DNA of 64,000 nucleotides, taken from NCBI GenBank assembly GCA_008375315.1, contig CP032507.1, positions 1,725,001 through 1,789,000 of the forward strand, written 5' to 3'. The notes under the pieces were generated by a model. The model did no database searches. It was not told the DNA's origin and saw nothing but the letters and a program-made list of their open reading frames with translations. The stretch is from Ectothiorhodospiraceae bacterium BW-2 (lineage in GTDB: Bacteria; Pseudomonadota; Gammaproteobacteria; Thiohalomonadales; Thiohalomonadaceae). How positions within the stretch are numbered: the stretch's first letter is position 1; every line of letters begins with the position of its first letter. A program made the translations under genes and the position numbers. Shown in pieces: positions 53,048 to 62,296 of this stretch.

Positions 53048-54525
53048 TGATGTTATCCGCAGCAGAGTTTGCCGCTTTAGCTGAGCAGGGGTATAACCGT
53101 ATCCCACTGACTCGACAAGTACTGGCCGATCTAGATACACCGCTTTCGACCTATCTTAAACTGGCTAAAGGGGAGTATAGCTGTCTATTTGAGTCGGTGC
53201 AGGGGGGCGAGAAGTGGGGTCGATTCTCCATTATCGGTCTGCCGGCGAGGGAGCAGATACGGGTCTATGGTCAGCGGGTTGAGCAGTGGTGCGAGGGGCA
53301 GCTACGACAGAGCGAAGAGGTAGAGGATCCGTTAGCGTGGATCGAGCACTACCAGCAGCAGTTTCGGGTCGCGAGTGGCGAAGAGGAGCTTCCCCGCTTC
53401 CATGGCGGGCTGGTCGGCTACTTTGGCTACGATACGGTGCGCTACATTGAACCTAAGCTGCGCCACTCACCCAATCCAGATCAGCTACAGACGCCCGACA
53501 TTCTGCTACTGCTCTGCGAGGAGGTGGTGATTTTCGATAACCTAAAAGGGGTGATTGAGATCATCGTGCTAGCCGAGTCTGCACAACCAGAGAGCTATGG
53601 CGCTGCGATTCAACGACTACAGCAGTTACAGCAGCAGCTAGAGAGACCGCTACAGCGAGATAGGCCACGGGCTTCAGTCGCGGTTGGGGAGGCCGATTTT
53701 ATCTCCGGTTTTACCGAAGAGGGCTTTAAGGCCGCCGTGGCGAAGTCGCGCCAATATATTACCGAGGGTGATATTATGCAGGTGGTGCTGTCGCAGCGAC
53801 TATCGATTCCGTTTCGAGCAAGACCTATCGATCTCTATCGAGCGTTACGCAAACTGAACCCCTCTCCCTATATGTTTTTTCTTGATCTAGGTGACCATCA
53901 GGTGGTGGGCTCCTCGCCGGAGATTTTGGTTCGGTTTGAGGAGGGTAGAGTCACCGTCAGACCGATTGCCGGTACCCGTCCTAGGGGGCTAACTGAGGCG
54001 GAGGATGCGGCACTGCGTGAAGAGCTGCTCCACGATCCAAAAGAGTTGGCAGAGCACCTGATGCTTATCGATTTAGGTCGTAACGATACCGGTCGTATTG
54101 CAACGATAGGTAGTGTGCAGGTGACCGAACAGATGGCGGTAGAGAACTACTCCCATGTGATGCATATCGTCTCTAATGTCGAGGGGGAGCTAAAACCGGG
54201 GCTATCGGCGATGGATGTGCTGAGGGCAACCTTTCCGGCGGGGACGGTCAGTGGTGCCCCGAAGATTAGGGCGATGGAGATTATTGATGAGCTAGAGCCG
54301 GTCAAACGGGGGATCTATGCCGGAGCGGTCGGTTATTTAGGCTGGAACGGCAATATGGATACCGCGATTGCTATTCGCACTGCGGTGATTAAGGAGAATA
54401 CGCTCTATATGCAGGCCGGGGCGGGGATTGTCTATGACTCGATACCTCAAAATGAGTGGGATGAGACCATGAATAAGTCGCGGGCTATTTTTCGTGCGGC
54501 GGAGTTAGCCTGTAAGGGGTTGTAG
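53047..54525 (+). CDS. trpE: Anthranilate synthase component I
   Basis: TrpE makes anthranilate from chorismate with ammonia from TrpG. The 492-residue protein has an N-terminal regulatory region with [14 protein letters not shown]-type sequence (here [19 protein letters not shown], containing the Ser of tryptophan feedback sites), then the chorismate-binding core: [66 protein letters not shown] and [12 protein letters not shown]. It overlaps gph by one base. trpGDC are encoded about 47 kb upstream. Confidence 0.97.
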   Translation: MMLSAAEFAALAEQGYNRIPLTRQVLADLDTPLSTYLKLAKGEYSCLFESVQGGEKWGRFSIIGLPAREQIRVYGQRVEQWCEGQLRQSEEVEDPLAWIEHYQQQFRVASGEEELPRFHGGLVGYFGYDTVRYIEPKLRHSPNPDQLQTPDILLLLCEEVVIFDNLKGVIEIIVLAESAQPESYGAAIQRLQQLQQQLERPLQRDRPRASVAVGEADFISGFTEEGFKAAVAKSRQYITEGDIMQVVLSQRLSIPFRARPIDLYRALRKLNPSPYMFFLDLGDHQVVGSSPEILVRFEEGRVTVRPIAGTRPRGLTEAEDAALREELLHDPKELAEHLMLIDLGRNDTGRIATIGSVQVTEQMAVENYSHVMHIVSNVEGELKPGLSAMDVLRATFPAGTVSGAPKIRAMEIIDELEPVKRGIYAGAVGYLGWNGNMDTAIAIRTAVIKENTLYMQAGAGIVYDSIPQNEWDETMNKSRAIFRAAELACKGL

Positions 54526-54534
54526 TCACTTAAA

Positions 54535-55959
54535 TTATTTAATCTGCTGATAGGCCTCTAGCGCCTGCTGACGCGACTGTTTCAGATCGACAATCGGCAG
54601 CGGATAGCTCTCTCCTAGCGTGACGCCGGCCTGTTGCAGCACCGCAGCCGGCGCACTCCACGGTTGGTGGATATAGTTCGGCGGTAGCTGTGCTAGCTCT
54701 GGGCAGTAGCGTTTAACATAGTGACCTTGTGGATCGAACTTCTCCCCTTGGGTCACTGGATTAAAGATCCGAAAATAGGGGGCGGCATCGGCACCACAGC
54801 CGGCAACCCACTGCCACCCCATGATATTGCTGGCCGGATCGGCATCGACTAGGGTATCGTGAAACCAGCGCTCCCCCTCATGCCAGTGCTGGCGCAGGTT
54901 TTTGACCAAAAAGGAGCCGACAACCATGCGCACGCGGTTATGCATCCAGCCGCTCTGCCAGAGCTGGCGCATGCCGGCATCGACTAATGGAATGCCGCTC
55001 TGCCCCCTCTGCCATGCGCTTAGCTGTGATCGATCGGCTTGCCACGGAAAAGCGTTAAATTTAGCCTGAAAGTTAGCTACCGTGGTATCAGGGAAGTGGT
55101 AGAGCAGCGAGTAGCCAAATTCGCGCCACCCTAACTCTGCCATAAAGGTATCGACCGCTGGCGGGAGTGGCGTCTGATCTGAGAATCGCTGGCGTAGGGT
55201 GTGCCAGATGAGGCGCGGCGAAATCTCACCGAAGTGAAGATGGGGCGAGAGGCGGGAGGTCCCCTCTAGATCGGGACGGTTACGCTGATCGTGGTACGCC
55301 GCTAGCGACTGCTGGAGAAAATGCTCTAGCTGCTCTAACGCCGTCGCCTCTCCAGCTCGCCACTGTTGGGCGATAGTGTGGTACCAATCGATAGCGGGAA
55401 GTAGCTGTAGTTGTGATAGGGGAAGAGTCTCGGTCGGGGTCAGTTGCGAGAGGTTGAGTGTCGGTATCGGCAGCGGTTGCGCCGGTGCGGCTTGAGTTAG
55501 ACACCCACGGCGGTAGAAGGGGGTAAAGACTCGATAGGGGGTGCCATCCTGTTTCACGACCTGCCAAGGCTCCCACAGCAGGGCGCTGTTAAACGATCTA
55601 ACCCCCACGCCCTGCGCCTTTAACCGCTCTTTTAGCCGCCTATCGCGTTCGATTTGCCACGGCTGATAGCCGCGATTCCAGACCACTTGACTCACACAGT
55701 AGCGCTCTATCAGAGTAGGAATAATCTGCAGCGGATCGCCCTGAAAGAGCTGTAGCCTGCCGCCATAGCGCTGCTGTAGTGCGGCGAGTGAGTGGTGTAG
55801 CCACCAGCGACTAGCACTGCCGAGCGCCCAGTGACCACCATGGTGGTTATCGACAATATAGAGGGGGAGTAGCTCCCCTTGCTGCTGCGCGGCGTAGTGG
55901 AGCGCTGGGTTATCGTGCAGACGCAGATCGTGTCGGTGCCAGAGGAGGGTGAGAGCCAT
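54535..55959 (-). CDS. phrB: Deoxyribodipyrimidine photolyase, class I
   Basis: The 474-residue flavoprotein repairs cyclobutane pyrimidine dimers in light. Visible segments are LLWHRHDLRLHDNPAL, VVWNRGYQPWQIERDRR and, in the FAD-binding domain, TSRLSPHLHFGEISPR, ELGWREFGYSLLYHFP, LVDAGMRQLWQSGWMHNRVRM and DADPASNIMGWQWVAGCGAD. These match CPD photolyases better than cryptochromes. It is convergent with trpE, nine bases apart. Confidence 0.95.
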   Translation of the reverse strand: MALTLLWHRHDLRLHDNPALHYAAQQQGELLPLYIVDNHHGGHWALGSASRWWLHHSLAALQQRYGGRLQLFQGDPLQIIPTLIERYCVSQVVWNRGYQPWQIERDRRLKERLKAQGVGVRSFNSALLWEPWQVVKQDGTPYRVFTPFYRRGCLTQAAPAQPLPIPTLNLSQLTPTETLPLSQLQLLPAIDWYHTIAQQWRAGEATALEQLEHFLQQSLAAYHDQRNRPDLEGTSRLSPHLHFGEISPRLIWHTLRQRFSDQTPLPPAVDTFMAELGWREFGYSLLYHFPDTTVANFQAKFNAFPWQADRSQLSAWQRGQSGIPLVDAGMRQLWQSGWMHNRVRMVVGSFLVKNLRQHWHEGERWFHDTLVDADPASNIMGWQWVAGCGADAAPYFRIFNPVTQGEKFDPQGHYVKRYCPELAQLPPNYIHQPWSAPAAVLQQAGVTLGESYPLPIVDLKQSRQQALEAYQQIK

Positions 55960-55971
55960 CGATACGCCTAC

Positions 55972-57243
55972 CTATCCCTGCTGCTCTACCCTAACTTTCT
56001 GTACGGTTCGTGCATCGGCCTCTACTACGGTCAGGCGGTAGCCGCTTAGCTCCAGAGTATCGTTAGGGCGGGGGATATGACGCAGTCGGGCAGTGATCAG
56101 GCCGCCGATGGTGTGTGCCTCCTCTATTGGAAAAGTGGCATAGAGCATATCGTTAACCTCAGAGATAGGGGTGCGGCCGCTCATTAAGTGAGAGGTTTCG
56201 CTCTCATGCTCTATGTAGAGGCGTTGGCGGGGGTGGTAGTCATCAAAGTCGTAACCGACATTAATCTCGCCGACCACCTCTTCGAGTACATCCTCCATGG
56301 TTAAAATGCCGACGGCAGAGCCGAATTCATCAACGACGATAGCCATGTGATCTTGTCTGGCTTGTAGCTGCGGCAGCGCATTATCGAGCGTCTGTTTAGG
56401 GGAGAGGTAGAGCGCTGGGGTGGTGTAGTCGCTAATGGTGTAGCGCAGCAGATCGGGATCCATTAAATCCCAGCTATCGAGGGTAAATATCCCGAGGACA
56501 TTGGTTAGGTTGCCGGTATAGACCGGCAGCCGGTTAAAGCCGGTCTCCATCACCTTTTTGCTGGCATCTTTCATCGATTTGCGCTCATTAATGCCGACCA
56601 CATCGGCCAGTGGAATCATCGCCTCCCCCACGGTGGTATCGGCAAAGCGGATAATGCGTCGAATCCGTTTGCGATCGATATTAGTGTTATCACTACCGGA
56701 CGATTCGGAGGCGTCGAGCAGTACCCGTAGCTCTTCACGGGTGATAAACATATTTTGTGGCACGGTACCGTTACCGACGAGGCGGGTGATAAAGCGGGCA
56801 ATGGTGCTAAAGATAAAGATAATCGGATAGAAAAGGAGCGAAAAGATGCGTAGCACGCCAATCAGACGGCCTGCGAGGCTATCGGCTTTCTGCTGAAAGA
56901 TGCTCTTCGGCACCACTTCGCCTAGTATTAGCAGCAGCGGTGTCATGATAATAATCGACAGGAGATCCCCTGCGCTGCCAAAGAGATCGATAAATAACAG
57001 TGCGGTTAAGGTGGAGATGGTAACGGTAGCGATATTGGTGCCAACGAGTGTGGTGCCGAGAATAACATCGGGGGTCTTAAACAGCTTCAGTACTTGGGCG
57101 GCTCCTTTGTCTCCCATCTTGGCTTGGTGGCGCAGTTTAAGTTTATCGGCGCTGACAATGGCGATCTCTGAACCGGAAAAGAGCCCCTTTAGCAGCAGAA
57201 AGAGCACAATGAGTAGTAGTTCTAAAATGAGGGTTGTCTCCAT
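55972..57243 (-). CDS. HlyC/CorC-family CNNM transporter, downstream paralogue
   Basis: The 423-residue protein has an N-terminal DUF21/CNNM membrane domain (about four hydrophobic segments; FSGSEIAIVSADKLKLR and ILGEVVPKS are signatures). A CBS pair follows (EAMIPLADVVGI and VVDEFGSAVGILTMEDVLEEVVGEI), then a C-terminal CorC_HlyC domain. Related proteins (CorB/YfjD) transport or regulate Mg2+/Co2+. It overlaps its upstream paralogue by one base and is about 13 bp from phrB. Confidence 0.92.
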   Translation of the reverse strand: METTLILELLLIVLFLLLKGLFSGSEIAIVSADKLKLRHQAKMGDKGAAQVLKLFKTPDVILGTTLVGTNIATVTISTLTALLFIDLFGSAGDLLSIIIMTPLLLILGEVVPKSIFQQKADSLAGRLIGVLRIFSLLFYPIIFIFSTIARFITRLVGNGTVPQNMFITREELRVLLDASESSGSDNTNIDRKRIRRIIRFADTTVGEAMIPLADVVGINERKSMKDASKKVMETGFNRLPVYTGNLTNVLGIFTLDSWDLMDPDLLRYTISDYTTPALYLSPKQTLDNALPQLQARQDHMAIVVDEFGSAVGILTMEDVLEEVVGEINVGYDFDDYHPRQRLYIEHESETSHLMSGRTPISEVNDMLYATFPIEEAHTIGGLITARLRHIPRPNDTLELSGYRLTVVEADARTVQKVRVEQQG

Positions 57244-58703
57244 TACAAACTCTCCTTGTCAGTGGTGGCGGGCTGGGGGGGGCTCGTCTGGTCGTTAGGG
57301 GTCGCGGGTGCGGGCAGCAGCGGTAGGGTAACCGGCTCGGTGGCAGCTAGTTCGTCTCTCTCTCTCTCTTCGGGGAGGGGGGGGCGTTCACTTTGATTGG
57401 TAATTTTGCGCACCTGAATTTGGCTGATGCGCAGCCCCTTAACCTCGCGGGCGATAAATTCAAACCCTTCATGGATAACGCTGTCGCCAATCTGCGGCAG
57501 TCGATCAAATAGCCGAAAAGCGACGCCACCGATGGTCGTCATCACCGGATCGTCAATATGGAAATTGGTTAGGTTGTAAAAGTCGTTCAGGCGCATATCG
57601 CCGGGGACGGTATAGCTGTTACCATCCTGTTCATCGTAGTGCTCCTGCCCCTCCATCTTGCCGGAGATCTCCCCAAAGATGAAGGTGAGCACATCTTTCA
57701 TGGTGACGATGCCAAGCACCTCGCCATATTCGCTCAAAATAACTGCCGCACGGGTGTTGTGAGCTTGAAAGTAGTCAAACATCTCATCGACCTTTTTCGT
57801 CGGCGGGACAAAGTGGGCCGGTTTGAGCAGTGACTCTAATGCGACCTCATGCGGATCGATATCGTGGTGAAATAGCCGTAAGACATCTTCAGAGTGGATA
57901 AAGCCTATCACATTATCCCAGTGGCCACGATAGACCGGAATGCGGGGGTGGCGCAGATGGCGAAACTTCTCAATTAGCTCCGGTACCGGTAGCTCGGCGT
58001 TTAAAAAACGAATGCGGGGGCCGGGGGTCATAATACGGGAGATATCGGTCTCGGCCGCCTCTAGGACATTATCGATGAGGACGCGCTCGGTTGCGTCGAT
58101 AATACCGCTCTCCTCCCCCTCCTCAATTAGGGTACGAAACTCATCGGCATGGAGAATGTTGTCGCGGTTGACGCTATCGCCAACGACAAAGGTGGTAATT
58201 CGATCTGAGACTAGCCGTACCGCCTCTCGTAGCGGGGTGATGAGAATAATCCAGCGCGGCAAAATTTTGGCCGAAATATGGGTGGCAAATTTGACCGGAA
58301 AGCTGACCGCGATAGTTTTAGGGGTGACCTCACCAATTAGCAGTAGCAGTGGTACCATGATAAAGATGTTGATCCAGCCAATATCTTGGCTACCGAAGAA
58401 CAGCAGCAGGATCGCGGCCATATTGACCGCTGAGGCGATATTGACTAACTCGTTGCCGCAGAGGATGGAGATAATGAGCCGTCGTGGCTCATCGAGCATC
58501 GCGTGAATGCTCTCTGAGTGGCGATGGCGACTCTGGCGTAGTTTTTGCAGGTCGATGCGGCTGAGTGAGAATAGTGCGGTCTCTGAGCCGGAGAAGATCG
58601 CCGATAAGCCTAAGAGCACCACCTGTAGCACGATGCGGATGATAAGTTCAATATCCTCCGCCGGCAGGGTAAGTGACTCATAGAAGGTGGTAAATTGATC
58701 CAT
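57243..58703 (-). CDS. HlyC/CorC-family CNNM transporter, upstream paralogue
   Basis: The 486-residue protein has the same layout as its neighbour: CNNM domain (FSGSETALFSLSRIDLQKLR, LIGEVTPKTIAV), a CBS pair (RIMTPGPRIRFLNA; VILSEYGEVLGIVTMKDVLTFIFGEI) and a CorC_HlyC domain. It also has a Pro/Glu-rich C-terminal tail of about 55 residues (PPLPEERERDELA onward). The two may form a heteromeric complex or handle different ions; they are clearly diverged, not a recent duplication. Confidence 0.92.
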   Translation of the reverse strand: MDQFTTFYESLTLPAEDIELIIRIVLQVVLLGLSAIFSGSETALFSLSRIDLQKLRQSRHRHSESIHAMLDEPRRLIISILCGNELVNIASAVNMAAILLLFFGSQDIGWINIFIMVPLLLLIGEVTPKTIAVSFPVKFATHISAKILPRWIILITPLREAVRLVSDRITTFVVGDSVNRDNILHADEFRTLIEEGEESGIIDATERVLIDNVLEAAETDISRIMTPGPRIRFLNAELPVPELIEKFRHLRHPRIPVYRGHWDNVIGFIHSEDVLRLFHHDIDPHEVALESLLKPAHFVPPTKKVDEMFDYFQAHNTRAAVILSEYGEVLGIVTMKDVLTFIFGEISGKMEGQEHYDEQDGNSYTVPGDMRLNDFYNLTNFHIDDPVMTTIGGVAFRLFDRLPQIGDSVIHEGFEFIAREVKGLRISQIQVRKITNQSERPPLPEERERDELAATEPVTLPLLPAPATPNDQTSPPQPATTDKESL

Positions 58704-58874
58704 TGTGACAAATCTCTAAGTCTAAGGTGGCGCGAAGTGGGTGTGTCGGTGCTATTTGGGGCGCTCTACGGCTACCTGTTTTGGGGGAGCTGCTATCGGT
58801 AACTTTTGTGGTTGGTGAGCTGCTAATCGCGGTTGCAGGGCTGTTGGCTCTACGCTATTAACTAGCTATCTAAT

Positions 58875-58951
58875 TGGGGCGAGCGACCGGGATCGAACCG
58901 GCGACAACAGGAGCCACAATCCTGTGCTCTACCAACTGAGCTACGCCCGCC
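58875..58951 (-). tRNA. tRNA-His (GTG)
   Basis: The minus strand folds as a cloverleaf. Acceptor GCGGGCG pairs with CGCTCGC (one G-U), the D arm contains GCTCAGTTGGTAGAGC, the anticodon stem CAGGA/TCCTG encloses TTGTGGC (anticodon GTG at 58917-58915), and the T arm is GCCGG-TTCGATC-CCGGT. The extra G-1 (58951) opposite C73 (58878) is the histidine identity element. CCA is encoded (58877-58875). Confidence 0.97.
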
Positions 58952-59043
58952 ACTGTTTAGTAACGGGCGCTATTGTGCCCTAACTTGAGTCAAATGGGAA
59001 GCGTAAAATCGTTGTGGGCGCTTCAGTCATGCCGCTTCTAGGC

Positions 59044-59049
59044 TATAAT
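59044..59049 (+). promoter_or_regulatory. -10 element upstream of ruvAB
   Basis: A perfect TATAAT lies 47 bases before the ruvA start. The -35 is weak (TTCAGT at 16 bp spacing). No LexA box is apparent. Confidence 0.5.
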
Positions 59050-59082
59050 GGCCCCCTATTGAGGTTTGGCGAAGGAGTTTAA

Positions 59083-59100
59083 GTGAGACGAGCATTATGA
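59083..59100 (+). promoter_or_regulatory. Possible five-codon leader ORF coupled to ruvA
   Basis: AAGGAG (59072-59077) is five bases before GTG AGA CGA GCA TTA TGA. The TGA overlaps the ruvA ATG as ATGA. The good Shine-Dalgarno belongs to this mini-ORF rather than to ruvA itself, which has none, so ruvA could be translated by re-initiation. Confidence 0.4.
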
Positions 59101-59708
59101 TTGGACGGCTGCACGGTATCTTGATCGAAAAGCAGCTCCCGCTGCTGCTAGTCGATGTCAACGGTGTCGGCTATGAGGTGGAGGCACCGATGAGTACCTG
59201 TTACGCGCTGCCGGAGCAGGGGGAGGCGGTGACGCTGCTAATCCACATGATAGTGCGCGAAGATGCGCAGCTACTCTACGGTTTTGCGACCTCTGAGGAG
59301 CGGGCGCTGTTTAAGATGTTGCTCAAAGTGAGTGGCGTGGGGGCGAAGCTGGCGCTGGTGATTCTCTCTGGCATGAGCTGTCACGACTTTGTTAGTGCGA
59401 TTCAGCAGGGGGATAGTCAGCGTCTAATGCGGCTGCCCGGTGTGGGCAAAAAGAGTGCCGAGCGGCTGGTGGTGGAGATGCGCGATAGGTTGCAGGGGTG
59501 GCCGGGGGGCGAGGCTATTGCGGCGGCGACGGTGAGTTCGGATCTGATGCCGGCAGCGACTGATACGACTTCAGAGGCGGTCAGTGCGCTCATCTCGTTA
59601 GGTTATAAACCGGCGGAGGCGAGTCGGTTGGTCAGTCGTGTCGGTGACGAAAGGATGGATAGCGAGGCGCTGATTCGGGCGGCGCTGAAGTTGGCGGTGG
59701 GGGCATGA
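59097..59708 (+). CDS. ruvA: Holliday junction DNA helicase subunit RuvA
   Basis: RuvA binds the four-way junction and loads RuvB. The 203-residue protein has [20 protein letters not shown], the first HhH motif in [18 protein letters not shown], the second in [20 protein letters not shown], and the C-terminal RuvB-binding domain ([18 protein letters not shown]). ruvC is not upstream here. Its stop overlaps the ruvB start by four bases. Confidence 0.97.
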   Translation: MIGRLHGILIEKQLPLLLVDVNGVGYEVEAPMSTCYALPEQGEAVTLLIHMIVREDAQLLYGFATSEERALFKMLLKVSGVGAKLALVILSGMSCHDFVSAIQQGDSQRLMRLPGVGKKSAERLVVEMRDRLQGWPGGEAIAAATVSSDLMPAATDTTSEAVSALISLGYKPAEASRLVSRVGDERMDSEALIRAALKLAVGA

Positions 59709-60730
59709 TAGAGTCGGACAGAATCGAGTCGGATAGACTGGTCTCGCAGTTAGCGCAGGTAGCGGAGAGCTCGCCAGATCGAGCGATTCGCCCGACAAGG
59801 CTACAGGAGTATATCGGTCAGCCGGTCATTCGTGAGCAGTTGCAGATATTTATCGATGCGGCTCGAAAACGGCGCGAGGCACTCGACCATCTACTGCTAT
59901 TTGGCCCCCCGGGGCTTGGCAAGACTACCTTAGCGCAAATTGTAGCGAATGAGCTTCAGGTGAACTGTCGTCAAACATCGGGGCCGGTGCTGGAGCGGGC
60001 CGGTGATCTGGTGGCGCTATTGACCAACCTAGAGCCGCACGATGTGCTGTTTATCGACGAGATTCACCGCTTAAGTCCGGTGGTCGAGGAGGTGCTCTAT
60101 CCGGCGATGGAGGATTACCAGATCGATATCCTCATTGGTGAGGGGCCGGCCGCCCGCTCAATTAAGCTCGACCTCCCCCCCTTTACCCTAGTCGGGGCGA
60201 CGACTCGTGCCGGAGCGCTCACCTCCCCTTTGCGAGATCGATTTGGGATTGTGCAGCGACTAGAGTTCTACTCCCATAGCGATTTAGCGACGATTGTGGC
60301 CCGCTCAGCAACAATTTTAGGGCTAACGCTCGATAATCAGGGGGCGATGGAGATTGCGCGACGCTCCCGAGGCACGCCGAGGATCGCTAACCGACTGTTG
60401 CGGCGGGTACGCGACTTTGCTGAGGTGAAGAGTGATGGCGCGATTGGTGTCGAGGTGGCGGGGCGGGCACTCGATATGTTGGATGTCGATGATAACGGTT
60501 TCGATATGCTCGATCGTAAACTGCTACTGGCGATTATGGATAAATTTGATGGTGGGCCGGTGGGGGTAGATAATTTAGCTGCAGCCATTGGAGAGGAGCG
60601 GGGGACGATAGAGGATGTGCTAGAGCCCTACCTGATTCAGCAGGGGTTTATGATGCGCACCCCGAGGGGGCGAGTGGCCACCCAAAGTGCCTATCGCCAC
60701 TTTGGGCTAGCACTGCCCGAGAGCAATTAA
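59705..60730 (+). CDS. ruvB: Holliday junction helicase motor RuvB
   Basis: The 341-residue AAA+ ATPase drives branch migration. It has [18 protein letters not shown], Walker A in [18 protein letters not shown], Walker B in [11 protein letters not shown], the sensor/arginine-finger region [21 protein letters not shown] and the C-terminal winged helix ending [14 protein letters not shown]. Length and motif order are normal. Confidence 0.98.
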   Translation: MIESDRIESDRLVSQLAQVAESSPDRAIRPTRLQEYIGQPVIREQLQIFIDAARKRREALDHLLLFGPPGLGKTTLAQIVANELQVNCRQTSGPVLERAGDLVALLTNLEPHDVLFIDEIHRLSPVVEEVLYPAMEDYQIDILIGEGPAARSIKLDLPPFTLVGATTRAGALTSPLRDRFGIVQRLEFYSHSDLATIVARSATILGLTLDNQGAMEIARRSRGTPRIANRLLRRVRDFAEVKSDGAIGVEVAGRALDMLDVDDNGFDMLDRKLLLAIMDKFDGGPVGVDNLAAAIGEERGTIEDVLEPYLIQQGFMMRTPRGRVATQSAYRHFGLALPESN

Positions 60731-60747
60731 CAGCAGAGGAGGTTTAG

Positions 60748-61182
60748 ATGTCATACCAGTTTAACTGGCCGGTACGGGTCTATTACGAAGATACCGATAA
60801 TGGGGGCGTGGTCTATTACGCCAACTACCTTAAATTTATGGAGCGCTGTCGCACCGAGTGGCTCCGCTCTATCGGCTATGAGCAGGATCTGCTGCTGGTG
60901 GAGGAGAATATTATCTTCGCCGTGCGGCGGGTGGAGCTCGACTACCGTGCTCCAGCGCGATTTAACGATCTGCTACAGGTGAGCGCCTCCATGGTGAAGT
61001 TAGGTCGAGCGAGTATCGATTTTTATCAGTCGGTGCGCCGAGGAGAGGAGCTGCTGTGCGAAGGGCAGATAGCTCTCGCCTCACTGCGAGCCGATACGCT
61101 GCGGCCACAGAGCCTACCGAAACGGCTCCATAACGCTATGAGCGATCAAAAGCTGTTAGTACACCATGAGTTTGAACGATGA
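60748..61182 (+). CDS. ybgC: Tol-Pal system acyl-CoA thioesterase
   Basis: The 144-residue hotdog-fold protein has VYYEDTDNGGVVYYANYLKF, the catalytic Asp motif of YbgC thioesterases, and FMERCRTEWLRSIG. It is the first gene of the tol-pal cluster, and its stop overlaps the tolQ start (ATGA). GAGGAGG precedes the ATG at 60748. Confidence 0.96.
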   Translation: MSYQFNWPVRVYYEDTDNGGVVYYANYLKFMERCRTEWLRSIGYEQDLLLVEENIIFAVRRVELDYRAPARFNDLLQVSASMVKLGRASIDFYQSVRRGEELLCEGQIALASLRADTLRPQSLPKRLHNAMSDQKLLVHHEFER

Positions 61183-61877
61183 ACTCCGAATCGATGTCGG
61201 TGATAAGCCTCTTTCTGGAGGCGAGTTTAGTGGTGCAGCTAGTGATGCTGCTGCTGCTAGCGGCCTCACTCCTCTCTTGGGTCTTTATTGTTGAACGCTG
61301 GCGTATCTTTACCCAAGCGAGGGGGGCAAACTATCAATTTGAGGAGCGTTTCTGGTCGGGGGTCGATCTGGTAGAGCTCTTTCGTAGCTCCTCCCAGCGG
61401 CGGCATGAGCTAATGGGAATGGAGGCGATTTTTGAGGCCGGATTTGCCGAATATGCCAGACTGCGCAAGCAGAACAGCAGCGATGTGGCGATGATTATGG
61501 ATGGGGCACAGCGTTCGATGCGGGTGGCGTTGAACCGTGAGCTAGATCGTCTGGAGGTGAGACTCCCCTTTCTAGCCACCGTGGGCTCGACCAGCCCCTA
61601 TATCGGCCTATTTGGCACGGTATGGGGGATTATGAACGCTTTTCGCGCCTTAGGCGTTGCCGATCAGGCCACTTTAGCGATGGTCGCCCCCGGCATTGCT
61701 GAGGCGCTGGTGGCGACGGCCATCGGCCTATTTGCCGCCATCCCGGCAGTGATCGCCTATAACCGCTACAGCAGCGAACTAGAGCGACTTGAGAGCCGAA
61801 TGGAGATCTTTAAAGAGGAGTTTGCGATGCTGTTACAGCGTCAAGCGGCCACTCGCAAGCGGGACGAGATCAAATGA
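61179..61877 (+). CDS. tolQ: Tol-Pal proton channel subunit TolQ
   Basis: The 232-residue inner-membrane protein has three membrane segments: one near 17-37, then one beginning about LPFLATVGSTSPYIGLFGTV, and one around MVAPGIAEALVATAIGLFAA. These match the MotA/TolQ/ExbB family. With TolR it forms the proton-driven motor for outer-membrane constriction. It overlaps tolR by four bases. Confidence 0.96.
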   Translation: MNSESMSVISLFLEASLVVQLVMLLLLAASLLSWVFIVERWRIFTQARGANYQFEERFWSGVDLVELFRSSSQRRHELMGMEAIFEAGFAEYARLRKQNSSDVAMIMDGAQRSMRVALNRELDRLEVRLPFLATVGSTSPYIGLFGTVWGIMNAFRALGVADQATLAMVAPGIAEALVATAIGLFAAIPAVIAYNRYSSELERLESRMEIFKEEFAMLLQRQAATRKRDEIK

Positions 61878-62287
61878 GACAGCGAAAACGGCGCTTAATG
61901 GCAGAGATTAATGTCGTGCCCTATATTGATGTCATGCTAGTGCTACTGGTGATTTTTATGGTGACCGCACCACTCATTACCCAAGGGGTGAAGGTGGCGC
62001 TGCCACAGACGAGTGCCGATCCGGTCTCTACCGAGGGGCCAGAACCCTTAGTGGTGACGGTCGATAGCCACGGCGAGCTCTATCTCGACAATAGCCGGCA
62101 GCCGCAGGGGCTCGATAATCTGCTGCTACAGCTACAGACGGCAAGGGCGGCAGATCCGCTTCGGCCCGTCTATCTGCGCGGTGATGAGGCGGTTCCTTAT
62201 GGCCGAGTGGTTGAGGTGATGGCGCTGCTACAGCAGGCCGGTATCGTCCAAGTAGGGCTATTGACCCGCACACTCGATAATCGCTAG
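61874..62287 (+). CDS. tolR: Tol-Pal proton channel subunit TolR
   Basis: The 137-residue protein has a basic N-terminus, one membrane span containing the proton-carrying Asp (VVPYIDVMLVLLVIFMVT), and a periplasmic domain. The PLITQGVKVALPQT segment is typical of TolR/ExbD. It starts within the tolQ stop. Confidence 0.96.
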   Translation: MRQRKRRLMAEINVVPYIDVMLVLLVIFMVTAPLITQGVKVALPQTSADPVSTEGPEPLVVTVDSHGELYLDNSRQPQGLDNLLLQLQTARAADPLRPVYLRGDEAVPYGRVVEVMALLQQAGIVQVGLLTRTLDNR

Positions 62288-62296
62288 AGTACCGTT

